From an uncultured Faecalibacterium sp. (GTDB lineage Bacteria; Bacillota; Clostridia; Oscillospirales; Ruminococcaceae): DNA of 64,000 nucleotides. How positions within the stretch are numbered: the stretch's first letter is position 1; every line of letters begins with the position of its first letter. Location of the stretch: NCBI GenBank assembly GCA_944386015.1, contig CALWZK010000077.1, positions 58,224 through 122,223 on the forward strand, in the 5' to 3' direction. The notes under the pieces were generated by a model that ran no database searches, was not told where the DNA came from, and worked only from the letters and a program-made list of their open reading frames with translations. This document shows positions 8,296-18,363 of this stretch, one piece after another. Position numbers and translations under genes: made by a program.

Positions 8296-9381
8296 TCAGT
8301 CAAGATAGCCCTTTGCTGCCAGCAGCTCGGCCAGCAGAACGCCGCCGCCTGCTGCACCGCGCAGGGTGTTGTGGCTCATGCAGGCAAACTTGTAGTCAAA
8401 GATGGTATCTTCCCGCAGGCGGCCAATGCAGACAGCCATGCCATGCTCGGTATCGCGGTCCAGCTTGGGCTGGGGACGGTCGTTCTCCTCAAAATAGTGG
8501 AGGAACTGTTTGGGCGCGCTGGGCAGGTTCAGCTCCTGGGCGGGGCCGCGGAAGTTCTTCCATGCCTCCAGGATCTGCTCCTTGGTGGGCTTTTTCTCAA
8601 AGCTCACAAAGACAGCGGCGGTGTGGCCATCCGAAACAGGCACACGGAAGCACTGGGCAGTGATCAGGGGCTTTTCTGCATTGACAATCCGGTCGCCTTC
8701 GATGTGGCCCCAGAGCTTGAGGGGTTCCTGCTCGCTCTTTTCTTCCTCGCCGCCGATATAGGGGATTACGTTGTCAATGATCTCAGGCATCCGGTCAAAG
8801 GTTTTGCCAGCGCCCGAAATGGCCTGATAGGTGCAGACCAGGGCCTTGGTGACGCCGAAATCCTTCATCAGGGGATGGAAAGCGGGGACATAGCTCTGGA
8901 GGCTGCAGTTGGACTTGACAGCGATGAAGCCGCGCTTGGTGCCCAGGCGCTTGCGCTGGGCAGGGATGATCTCAATGTGGTCCGCGTTGATCTCGGGGAC
9001 AACCATCGGGACATCCGGGGTGCCGCGGTTGGCGCTGTTGTTGGAGACCACCGGGCACTCGGCCTTGGCGTAGGCCTCTTCCAGAGCCTTGATCTCATTC
9101 TTGGGCATATTGACAGCGCAGAAGATGAAGTCCACCTGGCTGGCAATCTTCTCGACCTCGGCGGCATCCTGAACCACCATCTTCTTGACGCTTTCCGGCA
9201 TCGGCGTGGTCATGGCCCAGCGGCTGCCCACAGCGTCCTCATAGGTCTTGCCTGCGCTGCGGCTGGAAGCCGCCACAACGGTCAGTTTGAACCAGGGATG
9301 ATTCTCCAACAGGGTGACAAAGCGCTGACCAACCATGCCGGTTGCACCGACGATGCCTACCTTATAAGACTGCTTATTCAT
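8296..9381 (-). CDS. asd: Aspartate-semialdehyde dehydrogenase (archaeal/fungal-type)
   Basis: Reduces aspartyl phosphate to aspartate semialdehyde, the branch point for lysine, threonine and methionine. The 361 residues start MNKQSYKVGIVGATGMVGQ (nucleotide-binding GxxGxxG) and carry the catalytic cysteine in KSNCSLQSY, with the NSANRGTPDVPMVVPEIN block typical of the archaeal/fungal subclass rather than the E. coli one. ATG 9381 follows GGAAAGG; a longer frame to 9474 would cover the queA promoter. It is the first gene of asd-dapA-dapB-ACT and divergent from queA. Confidence 0.93.
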   Translation of the reverse strand: MNKQSYKVGIVGATGMVGQRFVTLLENHPWFKLTVVAASSRSAGKTYEDAVGSRWAMTTPMPESVKKMVVQDAAEVEKIASQVDFIFCAVNMPKNEIKALEEAYAKAECPVVSNNSANRGTPDVPMVVPEINADHIEIIPAQRKRLGTKRGFIAVKSNCSLQSYVPAFHPLMKDFGVTKALVCTYQAISGAGKTFDRMPEIIDNVIPYIGGEEEKSEQEPLKLWGHIEGDRIVNAEKPLITAQCFRVPVSDGHTAAVFVSFEKKPTKEQILEAWKNFRGPAQELNLPSAPKQFLHYFEENDRPQPKLDRDTEHGMAVCIGRLREDTIFDYKFACMSHNTLRGAAGGGVLLAELLAAKGYLD

Positions 9382-9451
9382 TTCAAGCACCTTTCCTTTC
9401 AAACCCGGATCGATATTTTGCTTCATTTGCCGAAGAAGATGCATCGGCGGC

Positions 9452-9480
9452 TTGCAAACCGGATTGTGTTGCAATATAAT
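9452..9480 (+). promoter_or_regulatory. Promoter of queA
   Basis: TTGCAA (9452-9457), 17 bp, TATAAT (9475-9480), about 78 bp before queA. A minus-strand candidate for asd (TGGTTT 9502-9497, 18 bp, TATATT 9478-9473) overlaps the same -10 bases, so the two promoters may be mutually exclusive. Confidence 0.75.
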
Positions 9481-9557
9481 AAAGACCAGTTGTATAAAAC
9501 CAATGATATCATTGATACGGCTTCCGTGTCAACCCACTGGAAAGGCGAATACATCCC

Positions 9558-11907
<2,350 letters not shown>

Positions 11908-11943
11908 TCTTTCGCTTTTTTCGCGGGATTTGCGGATTTGGCC

Positions 11944-11972
11944 TTGCATCCAGACGTATAAACCGGTATAAT
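11944..11972 (+). promoter_or_regulatory. Promoter of yajC
   Basis: TTGCAT (11944-11949), 17 bp, TATAAT (11967-11972), about 35 bp before the yajC start. Confidence 0.78.
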
Positions 11973-12006
11973 AACGATAAACGAATTTGAGAGGAGAATT
12001 TTCGCA

Positions 12007-12330
12007 ATGACAGGTACTGAAAGCTATCTCAGCTTATTTTTTACCCTCGCACTGATGGTGGTTCTGCTGTATTTCATGATCTACCGTCCCCAGAAGAAGC
12101 AGGAGAAGAAGGACGCCGCCATGCGCAACAGCCTTGAAATCGGCGACCAGGTGACCACCATCGGCGGTGTCATTGGCCGTGTCGTCGCCATCAAGGACGA
12201 CACCTTCGTCCTCGAAACCGGCAGCGACCGCGTCAAGATCCGTTTCGCCAAGACCGCCATTGGCTCGGTTGAGAAGCTGAACATGGACAATGCCTCTGCC
12301 GCTCCCACCAAAACTTCCGCCAAGAAGTAA
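12007..12330 (+). CDS. yajC: Preprotein translocase subunit YajC
   Basis: Small accessory membrane protein of the Sec translocase. The 107-residue product has one transmembrane segment (about residues 7-24), followed by the family hallmark YRPQKKQEKK, then LEIGDQVTTIGGVIGRV and a KIRFAKTAIGSV segment. It follows tgt, the usual tgt-yajC order in bacteria, but has its own promoter. A hairpin with a T run follows 17 bp after the stop. Confidence 0.94.
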   Translation: MTGTESYLSLFFTLALMVVLLYFMIYRPQKKQEKKDAAMRNSLEIGDQVTTIGGVIGRVVAIKDDTFVLETGSDRVKIRFAKTAIGSVEKLNMDNASAAPTKTSAKK

Positions 12331-12347
12331 CTCCCAACGTATACGCA

Positions 12348-12390
12348 ACACGCCTCCCTGCATAGAGATAGAGCAGGGAGGCGTGTTTTT
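12348..12390 (+). terminator. Terminator after yajC whose 3' arm holds the next gene's ribosome site
   Basis: ACACGCCTCCCTGC pairs with GCAGGGAGGCGTGT and is followed by a T run that ends at 12390, directly before the next ATG (12391). GGGAGG at 12376-12381 lies in the 3' arm, 9 bp from that ATG. Confidence 0.85.
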
Positions 12391-12789
12391 ATGTCTGCAA
12401 ATCATTCCATGCAACTGTCGATTCCCATTCACATTCTTGCTGCCCTGGCCGTCGGCTCTGCTGCCATGGCCGGCAGCGGGGCTGCCCTTGCTTCCATGAT
12501 GGTTTCCCGGGAGATGGGGCTGTCAGCTGCGGCCCCGCTGGCCACGGCTGCCGCCTGTGCCGGGAGCCTGGTGGGCGGCTGGCTTTTGGCTGCGCTGCGA
12601 AAAAGCCGCGGCCTGCTCTGGGGCATCCTGATCGGCGCTGTCTATGCGCTGGCCCTGCTGGGGCTTCAGCTGTCCAATGAGAATGTTCCCGATCTGATGC
12701 AGGGCATTCGTCTGGGGCTGATGGTCCTGGCGGGGGCGACAGGCGGCTATCTGGGGACACTGCGCTCTGAAAAGAAGCGCCGCCGGTGA
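12391..12789 (+). CDS. TIGR04086-family (YrzE-like) membrane protein
   Basis: A 132-residue, four-helix membrane protein, with hydrophobic stretches about residues 12-35, 42-64, 70-88 and 99-120, and a basic KKRRR tail on the inside. The pattern of Gly/Ala-rich helices with a Met-rich first helix fits the TIGR04086/YrzE family, whose function is unknown and which commonly sits next to yajC in clostridia. The start is set by ATG 12391, abutting the T run of a terminator; an internal ATG at 12409 is possible. Confidence 0.6.
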   Translation: MSANHSMQLSIPIHILAALAVGSAAMAGSGAALASMMVSREMGLSAAAPLATAAACAGSLVGGWLLAALRKSRGLLWGILIGAVYALALLGLQLSNENVPDLMQGIRLGLMVLAGATGGYLGTLRSEKKRRR

Positions 12790-12862
12790 ACGCTCACCAT
12801 GTACATTGCATTGCAAAAAGGGAGCCGGAATTTTGCCGGCTCCAGACTGGGGGACAAGTTCT

Positions 12863-13615
12863 ATGTGGGTTTATCAGGAATCCAGCAGCCATGCACTGAC
12901 TGCTTCGCCTGCCGCGCCGCAGCAGGAAAGCCATGCCGGCTCACCATCCGTTATCCAGGAATACCTCTCTGCTGTTCCGCCCAAGCAAACAGAAACCAAT
13001 GAACCAGCGGCGCGCAAAAAATCGATTCCCCGGGATTGCGTGCTTCTGGCCGTATCATACCTGTTCGGCGCCCTGCTGTCCGGGGTGACCCTGGCCTTGT
13101 GCCAGGCTCATGAACTGGACACGTTATCCGCCTATCTGGCCAACTGGTCGGGTCTTTTTGTGCTGGACGGGCCCCGGTCGGTCTGGAACCTGTTTGGGGC
13201 AGAATATATCACAGCGGCCGGCGGCGCGACCCTTTTGCTGCTGCTGGGCCTTTCGGCCTTTGGCCCGATGCTGATTCATTTGTTTGCCATGCTCTTTGGG
13301 CTGGGGATCGGGATTGTCCAGCTGCAGCTGTTTTTGCAGTCAGGCTGGAAAAGCGCCCTGCTGGCTCTGGTTTTGACCGGCATTCCCACGGCCGCCGCCG
13401 TAACCTGTCTGTGCCTGTTCGGTGCTTCTGCCCTCAGGGTCAGCGGCCGGCTCCAGAACACGGCCTTTGGCAAAAAGGCCTATCCCACGGGCTCAGGCGC
13501 ACGCCGGCTGGTGGGGCAATACCTGGTGCTGGATGTATTGTTTCTGCCCATCTGCGGCGTTTCCACAGCCCTGGTGTGCCTGGTCCATCAGCTGGGCAGC
13601 CATTTGCCCGGCTGA
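12863..13615 (+). CDS. Multi-pass membrane protein, possibly SpoIIM-like
   Basis: A 250-residue protein with a soluble, Ser/Pro/Gln-rich N-terminal 60 residues and then about five hydrophobic segments (RDCVLLAVSYLFGALLSGV, a middle LLLLLGLSAFGPMLIHLFAMLFG pair, and a final helix near the C-terminus). Overall layout and the FGALLSG start recall the SpoIIM/DUF95 family of the spore engulfment complex, but no decisive motif is seen. ATG 12863 follows GGGGGACAAG; the frame extends to 12806 without a ribosome site. It lies between a YrzE-like gene and radA. Confidence 0.5.
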   Translation: MWVYQESSSHALTASPAAPQQESHAGSPSVIQEYLSAVPPKQTETNEPAARKKSIPRDCVLLAVSYLFGALLSGVTLALCQAHELDTLSAYLANWSGLFVLDGPRSVWNLFGAEYITAAGGATLLLLLGLSAFGPMLIHLFAMLFGLGIGIVQLQLFLQSGWKSALLALVLTGIPTAAAVTCLCLFGASALRVSGRLQNTAFGKKAYPTGSGARRLVGQYLVLDVLFLPICGVSTALVCLVHQLGSHLPG

Positions 13616-13676
13616 ACTTGCAGGCGCTGCCGCGCCGTGGTATTATAACGTAAAAAGAATCAGGAGAAGCTGTGCA

Positions 13677-15083
13677 ATGAAAGAGCCCAAATTGAAAACC
13701 ATCTATGTCTGCTCCCAATGCGGTGAGACAAGCCCCCGCTGGATGGGGCGCTGCCCCAGCTGCGGCAGCTGGAATACCATGAGCGAGGATGTCATTGCCG
13801 AAGCCCCCAAACCCGGCACTGCAGCGGCCAAGGCCGCACCCCGCCAGGAGGGTGTCACCACCCTGACGGCCAGGCGTCTGTCTGAAATCAGCACCACCGA
13901 GGAGAAAAGCCGGATTGTAACCGGCATCACTGAACTAGACCGCGTGCTGGGGGGCGGCATTGTGCTGGGTGGTGTTGTGCTGCTCAGCGGCGAGCCCGGC
14001 GTGGGCAAATCCACCATGCTGCTTCAGCTCTGCGGCGCCATCTCAGACCGGTACACCGTTCTCTATATCACCGGTGAGGAATCGGTCCGGCAGGTGAAGC
14101 TGCGGGCAGCGCGCCTGAACATTGCCCAGAACAATATTTTTCTGGCAGCTGAAAACGACGTGGACGAGATCTGCGGTCTGATCGAAAAGGAACGGCCCGA
14201 CCTCGTGGTCATTGATTCCATCCAGACCATGCGGTGCACCGACATTTCTTCTTCTTCCGGCACTGTCAGCCAGGTAAAGGAGAGCACTGCCCGGCTGCTG
14301 GCCGTCGCCAAAAAGCAGGAAATCCCCATGTTCCTGGTGGGTCACGTCAACAAGGACGGCGCCATTGCAGGCCCCAAGGTAATGGAACACATTGTGGACA
14401 CCGTCCTTTATTTTGAGGGTGACAAAATGCTGCCTTACCGGATTCTCCGGGCAGCCAAGAACCGCTATGGTTCCACCAATGAGCTGGGGATGTTTGATAT
14501 GACAGGGAAGGGCCTGACTGAAATTGCCAACCCCTCCCAGATGCTGCTGGAAGGCCGCCCTCTGGGAGTCTCCGGCAACTGCGTCGCCTGTACCATGGAG
14601 GGCACCCGCCCCATCCTCAGTGAGATCCAGGCGCTGGCCGCCAAGACCACATTCCCGTCGCCCCGGCGGGCCTGCACCGGTTATGATTACAACCGCATCA
14701 GCCTGCTTCTGGCAGTGCTGGAGCGCCGCGCCGGCTACTTCTTCGGCAATCTGGATGTGTATGTCAACATTGTGGGCGGCATCGCTTTGCGGGATACTTC
14801 CTGCGACCTGGCCGTCTGCCTGAGTCTGATTTCCTCGCTGCTGGACAAGCCGGTCAACGACAAACTGATCGCCATCGGCGAAGTGGGTCTGGGCGGCGAG
14901 GTTCGCAGTGTGCCCAATCTGGAGCAGCGGCTCCATGAGGCCGAGCGGATCGGGTTTGAGCAGGCCGTCATACCCAAACACAGCCTGCGTCACCTGGATC
15001 CCGCCGACTATCCCGGTCTGTCTCTGATCGGCGCAGCCTATGTCTCTGACGCCATTGCTGCGCTGAGCATCGGGAAAAAGTAA
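13677..15083 (+). CDS. radA: DNA repair protein RadA (Sms)
   Basis: RecA-like branch-migration helicase of recombination. The 468 residues contain the N-terminal C4 zinc finger CSQCGETSPRWMGRCPSCG, Walker A GEPGVGKST (about residue 105), the RadA-specific KNRYGSTNELGMF motif, and a C-terminal Lon-protease-like domain (VYVNIVGGIALRDTSCDLAV) that lacks protease residues. The true start is ATG 13677 with AGGAG 10 bp upstream; the open frame extends 255 bp further into the preceding gene in another frame. Confidence 0.95.
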   Translation: MKEPKLKTIYVCSQCGETSPRWMGRCPSCGSWNTMSEDVIAEAPKPGTAAAKAAPRQEGVTTLTARRLSEISTTEEKSRIVTGITELDRVLGGGIVLGGVVLLSGEPGVGKSTMLLQLCGAISDRYTVLYITGEESVRQVKLRAARLNIAQNNIFLAAENDVDEICGLIEKERPDLVVIDSIQTMRCTDISSSSGTVSQVKESTARLLAVAKKQEIPMFLVGHVNKDGAIAGPKVMEHIVDTVLYFEGDKMLPYRILRAAKNRYGSTNELGMFDMTGKGLTEIANPSQMLLEGRPLGVSGNCVACTMEGTRPILSEIQALAAKTTFPSPRRACTGYDYNRISLLLAVLERRAGYFFGNLDVYVNIVGGIALRDTSCDLAVCLSLISSLLDKPVNDKLIAIGEVGLGGEVRSVPNLEQRLHEAERIGFEQAVIPKHSLRHLDPADYPGLSLIGAAYVSDAIAALSIGKK

Positions 15084-15095
15084 GGAGACACATCC

Positions 15096-15749
15096 ATGGA
15101 CGTGCTGATTGGGACCACCAATCCATCCAAAGTTGAATACTTTGCATCCCTGCTGCAGGGATGCGACATCACTTTTTACACCCTCCAGGATCTGCACATC
15201 CGCCGGGAACCGGAAGAACGGGGCCGGACTCCCGAGGAAAACGCTATTTTGAAGGCACGGTTTTATGGAAAGTATTTCGACCGTGTCATCTGCAATGACT
15301 TTGGCCTGTACCTGGATGCACTGCCGCTGCAGGATCCCCGCCAGCCTGGGCTCCATGTCAGGACACCCTTGAATCTGCCCAGGTTGTCGGATGAAGAAAT
15401 GGTCGGCTATTATGCGCAGCTGATCCGCAGCCTGGGCGGCAAAGTCCTGGCCTATTATCTGAACGGTGCTGCCGTCTATCATAAGGGCCGCATCACATCC
15501 TTTATGGAGACCATCCAGGAGGGCAGGGAAGAAGCATTCTATATGGTCGATCAGCCAGCAGTCAAACGGCAGCCCGGGTGGCCGCTGGATTCTCTGTCTC
15601 TGGACCGCAAAACCCTGACCTATTTTGTGGATCACGAGGACATGGATGAGATCGGCCGCAACGCAAGCGCCTACTACACCAGGCTGGTGCAATTTTTAAA
15701 GGATTCTCTTTTTACAACCAGCAGTTCCAAAAACGCTGCATCTCTCTAA
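15096..15749 (+). CDS. Divergent RdgB/HAM1-family nucleotide pyrophosphatase
   Basis: Family members remove ITP, XTP and dITP. The 217-residue protein starts with the nucleotide-binding GTTNPSKVEYF, has RTPEENAILKARFY (matching the usual FxENAxxKA) and ICNDFGLYLDALP in place of the ADDSGLxVDAL block. The first of the two catalytic aspartates is therefore asparagine, and the usual GWGYDP and FRC motifs near the C-terminus are replaced by QPGWPLDSLS. Activity or specificity may differ. It is 12 bp after radA and 10 bp before the recombinase gene, so likely one transcript. Confidence 0.75.
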   Translation: MDVLIGTTNPSKVEYFASLLQGCDITFYTLQDLHIRREPEERGRTPEENAILKARFYGKYFDRVICNDFGLYLDALPLQDPRQPGLHVRTPLNLPRLSDEEMVGYYAQLIRSLGGKVLAYYLNGAAVYHKGRITSFMETIQEGREEAFYMVDQPAVKRQPGWPLDSLSLDRKTLTYFVDHEDMDEIGRNASAYYTRLVQFLKDSLFTTSSSKNAASL

Positions 15750-15759
15750 GAGGAACGGT

Positions 15760-16938
15760 ATGTCAATTTATCTGGACGAAAAAAATCCATCCAAGCACAA
15801 GCCCTTCCAGGACGCATCCCAGGATATTGTGGACTATGTGCGGTATCTGGAAGTGATCGCAGGCAAAAGCCCCAATACCGCCTTCAACTACTACTGCGAC
15901 CTGCGCAATTTCAGCCGCTTTATGAAGCAGCGGAAGGGTCTTGTTGCAGAAGATACTCCGACGCAGGAAATTGATCCAAAGGGTTTGGATACTGCTTTCT
16001 GGGGAAGCGTCACCAAGGAAGACATTTATGAGTATCTGTATTTTCTGAATCAGACCTGCGGCAACAAAAAATCCTCCACAGCCCGCCGGCTTGCCAGCCT
16101 GCACGGCTTCTATGATTATATGGTGAACCATGCAAGCCGGCTGGAGAATGACCCCACCGCTGCCGTCAGTCCACCCAAGCTGGACAAGGTTCTGCCCAAG
16201 TATCTGACCGCCGACCAGGCGCGCCAGCTGCTGGAAGTCACCCGGACCATGAGCGAATTTCCAGAGCGGGACTACTGCATGGCCGTTTTGTTTCTGAACT
16301 GCGGGATGCGCTTATCCGAGCTTGTGGGAATGAATCTGGAAGACATCGATCTTCCGGGCCGTCAAATCCGCCTTTTCGGCAAAGGACACAAGGAACGGAT
16401 GGTCTACCTGAATGATGCCTGTATCGAAGCGCTGGACCTCTACCTCCAAAAACGGGGAACGGTGGAAGGCCTTTCTCCCAAAGAATCAGCAGTCTTCATC
16501 ACCCGGCGGCGCAAAGAGCGCATTTCTAACCGGAGGGTGGAACAGCTGATTACCGGTGCCATGAAGGCTGCCGGCCTGAAAGGATTTTCTACCCACAAAC
16601 TGCGCCATACGGCGGCCACCCTGATGTATCAAACCGGCGCTGTGGATGTATTGACCTTGAAAGAGCTGCTGGGCCACAGCAATGTGGGAACCACCCAGAT
16701 CTATACCCACTTGAAGGATGCCCAGGTACGGGCCGCTGTGGAAGCCAATCCGCTGGGTTCTGCACATCATCCCAAAGCCAATCCTATGACGGATTCCGCT
16801 GCCGCTGAAACAATTCAGAACGCTGCCCAGGGAGACGATGAATCGACGGGGGAGCGGGCAGGGGAGCCGCTGCCTGAGATCCTGCCTTCCATGGTGGATG
16901 CGTTTGAAAAGTCAGACGATGATTCGTCAGAATCCTAG
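15760..16938 (+). CDS. Tyrosine recombinase of the XerC/XerD type
   Basis: Cuts and rejoins DNA at dif-like sites to resolve chromosome dimers. The 392-residue protein has a SAM-like core-binding domain (about 20-145) and a catalytic domain with Arg184 (NCGMRLSELVG), His279 and Arg282 (HKLRH), His306 (LLGHSNVGTTQ) and nucleophile Tyr315 (IYTHL). The catalytic set is complete. It is longer than the usual 300 residues because of a 60-70 residue acidic, Ser/Glu/Asp-rich tail. It is the last gene before a promoter for the next unit; a dif-like palindrome lies 1.2 kb downstream, after the next gene. XerC versus XerD cannot be told from sequence alone. Confidence 0.9.
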   Translation: MSIYLDEKNPSKHKPFQDASQDIVDYVRYLEVIAGKSPNTAFNYYCDLRNFSRFMKQRKGLVAEDTPTQEIDPKGLDTAFWGSVTKEDIYEYLYFLNQTCGNKKSSTARRLASLHGFYDYMVNHASRLENDPTAAVSPPKLDKVLPKYLTADQARQLLEVTRTMSEFPERDYCMAVLFLNCGMRLSELVGMNLEDIDLPGRQIRLFGKGHKERMVYLNDACIEALDLYLQKRGTVEGLSPKESAVFITRRRKERISNRRVEQLITGAMKAAGLKGFSTHKLRHTAATLMYQTGAVDVLTLKELLGHSNVGTTQIYTHLKDAQVRAAVEANPLGSAHHPKANPMTDSAAAETIQNAAQGDDESTGERAGEPLPEILPSMVDAFEKSDDDSSES

Positions 16939-16975
16939 TGGCTTCAACCGCCTTCATTCTCTTTTTCAAAAATCG

Positions 16976-17005
16976 TTGACAGCGCACTGGGTCATCTGGT
17001 ATAAT
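16976..17005 (+). promoter_or_regulatory. Strong promoter of the YhfC-family gene
   Basis: TTGACA (16976-16981), 18 bp, TATAAT (17000-17005); both boxes are consensus. Confidence 0.85.
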
Positions 17006-17059
17006 GCAGGCAACGATTAACAATTATGTTAAATATTGCTTTTAGGGAGGTTTGTCCTT

Positions 17060-17842
17060 ATGGAATTGCAACCTGTATCCATCGGCAACGTTCTGGGAAT
17101 GATGTTTTCCCTTGTGGTGAGTTTTGGTGTGCCCATTGGCCTCTTTGTTTACCTGTGGCGCAAAAAGAAAGCCTCCTTTTTCAGCTTTGCAACCGGCCTT
17201 TTGGTCTTCCTGGTGTTCGCGCTGTTTCTGGAAAGCATGGTGCACTCGATTGTTTTCAATGCCACCGGAAATTTGATCACCGGCAACGTCTTTTTGTATG
17301 CATTGTACGGCGGGCTGATGGCTGCACTCTTTGAGGAAACCGGTCGGTTTCTCGGCATCAAGTACATTATGCGAAATCAGCTCACCAAGGAAAACGCATT
17401 CATGTACGGCGTAGGACACGGCGGTATCGAGGCCATGTTTTTGCTGGGCATTACCTCCATCAACAATCTGGCCAACGCCATGATGATCAATGATGGCTCC
17501 ATGACCAGCGTACTGGAAGGGCTGGATCAGACAGCCCGTGAAACGGCCGTTCAGGGCTTGTCTGTGCTGTGGGAAACCCCGGCATCGCTCTTTTTTGCAG
17601 CCGGTTTTGAACGCATTGTCGCTATTTGCTTGCAGATTTCGCTGTCCATTTTGATCTACCAGGCGGTCAAGGAAAAGAGCGGCCGCTGGTATTGGGCAGC
17701 TTTCGGGGTTCATTTTGTGGTAGACTTCGCAGCCGTGTTATTGTCCAGTTTTTCGATTGCAGCTGCAGAAGTGGTGATGGCTGTGATGACCGCGGCAGTT
17801 GTCTGGTACGTGGCAAAGATGTACCGCGCCATGAAGGAATAA
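17060..17842 (+). CDS. YhfC-family putative intramembrane glutamic protease
   Basis: A 260-residue integral membrane protein with about seven hydrophobic segments. Conserved polar residues in helices match the YhfC/CPBP-like glutamic protease group: Glu92-Glu93 in LFEETGRFLG and His120-x3-Glu124 in VGHGGIEA. The physiological substrate is unknown; members often act on peptides or in stress responses. ATG 17060 follows GGGAGG at 17045-17050. It is transcribed alone from a consensus promoter and closed by a hairpin at 17988-18022; the next gene is convergent. Confidence 0.8.
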   Translation: MELQPVSIGNVLGMMFSLVVSFGVPIGLFVYLWRKKKASFFSFATGLLVFLVFALFLESMVHSIVFNATGNLITGNVFLYALYGGLMAALFEETGRFLGIKYIMRNQLTKENAFMYGVGHGGIEAMFLLGITSINNLANAMMINDGSMTSVLEGLDQTARETAVQGLSVLWETPASLFFAAGFERIVAICLQISLSILIYQAVKEKSGRWYWAAFGVHFVVDFAAVLLSSFSIAAAEVVMAVMTAAVVWYVAKMYRAMKE

Positions 17843-17987
17843 AGCAGCCGGAATAAATAACTGCACTGGATTTTATTGAGCCAGGATGAAAAGCAAAACA
17901 TAAATTTGTTTTGGCAAGATGCGCGCCGTTTGCAGCAAATGAAATCCTGGGCATCAATGCAGTACATAAAGCAAACAGAACGAAGCG

Positions 17988-18022
17988 ACAGCCTCCAGAA
18001 AAATCTGGAGGCTGTTTGTTTT
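17988..18022 (+). terminator. Terminator after the YhfC-family gene
   Basis: ACAGCCTCCAG pairs with CTGGAGGCTGT and is followed by TTGTTTT. It lies 145 bp after the stop. The rest of 17843-18363 holds no gene that I can support. Confidence 0.8.
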
Positions 18023-18161
18023 GGCGGTGGTGCAAAATCAAATAAAAAATAAATAAATTCCATTTTATTAAAAGATCGGCTCAAAGGGCCGTTCAGGCCA
18101 TGAACAGCGGCTCAGGCCGCTGAAAGACCCAAAACTGGCCGAAAAGGGCTTTTTCGCTCCC

Positions 18162-18197
18162 CTATATTTCGTATAACGTGCATTATACGAAATATAG
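18162..18197. other. dif: Candidate dif site: 15-bp perfect inverted repeat, 6-bp centre
   Basis: CTATATTTCGTATAA (18162-18176), centre CGTGCA, TTATACGAAATATAG (18183-18197). The inner 28 bp (18166-18193) has the 11-6-11 layout of Xer sites. Against the B. subtilis dif arms as I remember them, the left arm matches 8 of 11 and the right 7 of 11, including the AA|6|TTAT core. It lies in a convergent gap where coding strand switches from mostly + to mostly minus, as expected at a replication terminus, and 1.2 kb past a Xer-type recombinase gene. Full symmetry is unusual for dif; an operator is the main alternative, though no promoter is near. Confidence 0.6.
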
Positions 18198-18292
18198 CCA
18201 TCTGAAAAAGAGGCTCCTCTTCTGCCGCACATTCCGCCGCGAACCTGTTGATTTTGCGTTTCTGATCCCATCCATCTTTTTGAAATTTGCAA

Positions 18293-18342
18293 ATCAAAAG
18301 CGCACCCCTCACCTGTGCCCTGCACAGATATCAGGATGCGCT
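18293..18342 (-). terminator. Terminator of the polyamine operon
   Basis: On the minus strand AGCGCATCC pairs with GGGTGCGCT across a branched loop and is followed by TTTTGATTT, 22 bp after the aguB stop. Confidence 0.65.
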
Positions 18343-18363
18343 GATATTTTTTGAAAAACGCTA

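Noticed and set aside
12821..12843. Hairpin GGAGCCGG/CCGGCTCC as a terminator
   Set aside because: No T run on the + strand after it; the A run on its left would only suit a minus-strand gene, and none is there.
18166..18193. The palindrome read as a loxP-like site
   Set aside because: A 13-8-13 reading gives 9 of 13 arm matches to loxP, but no Cre-like phage context is present; the dif reading fits the setting better.
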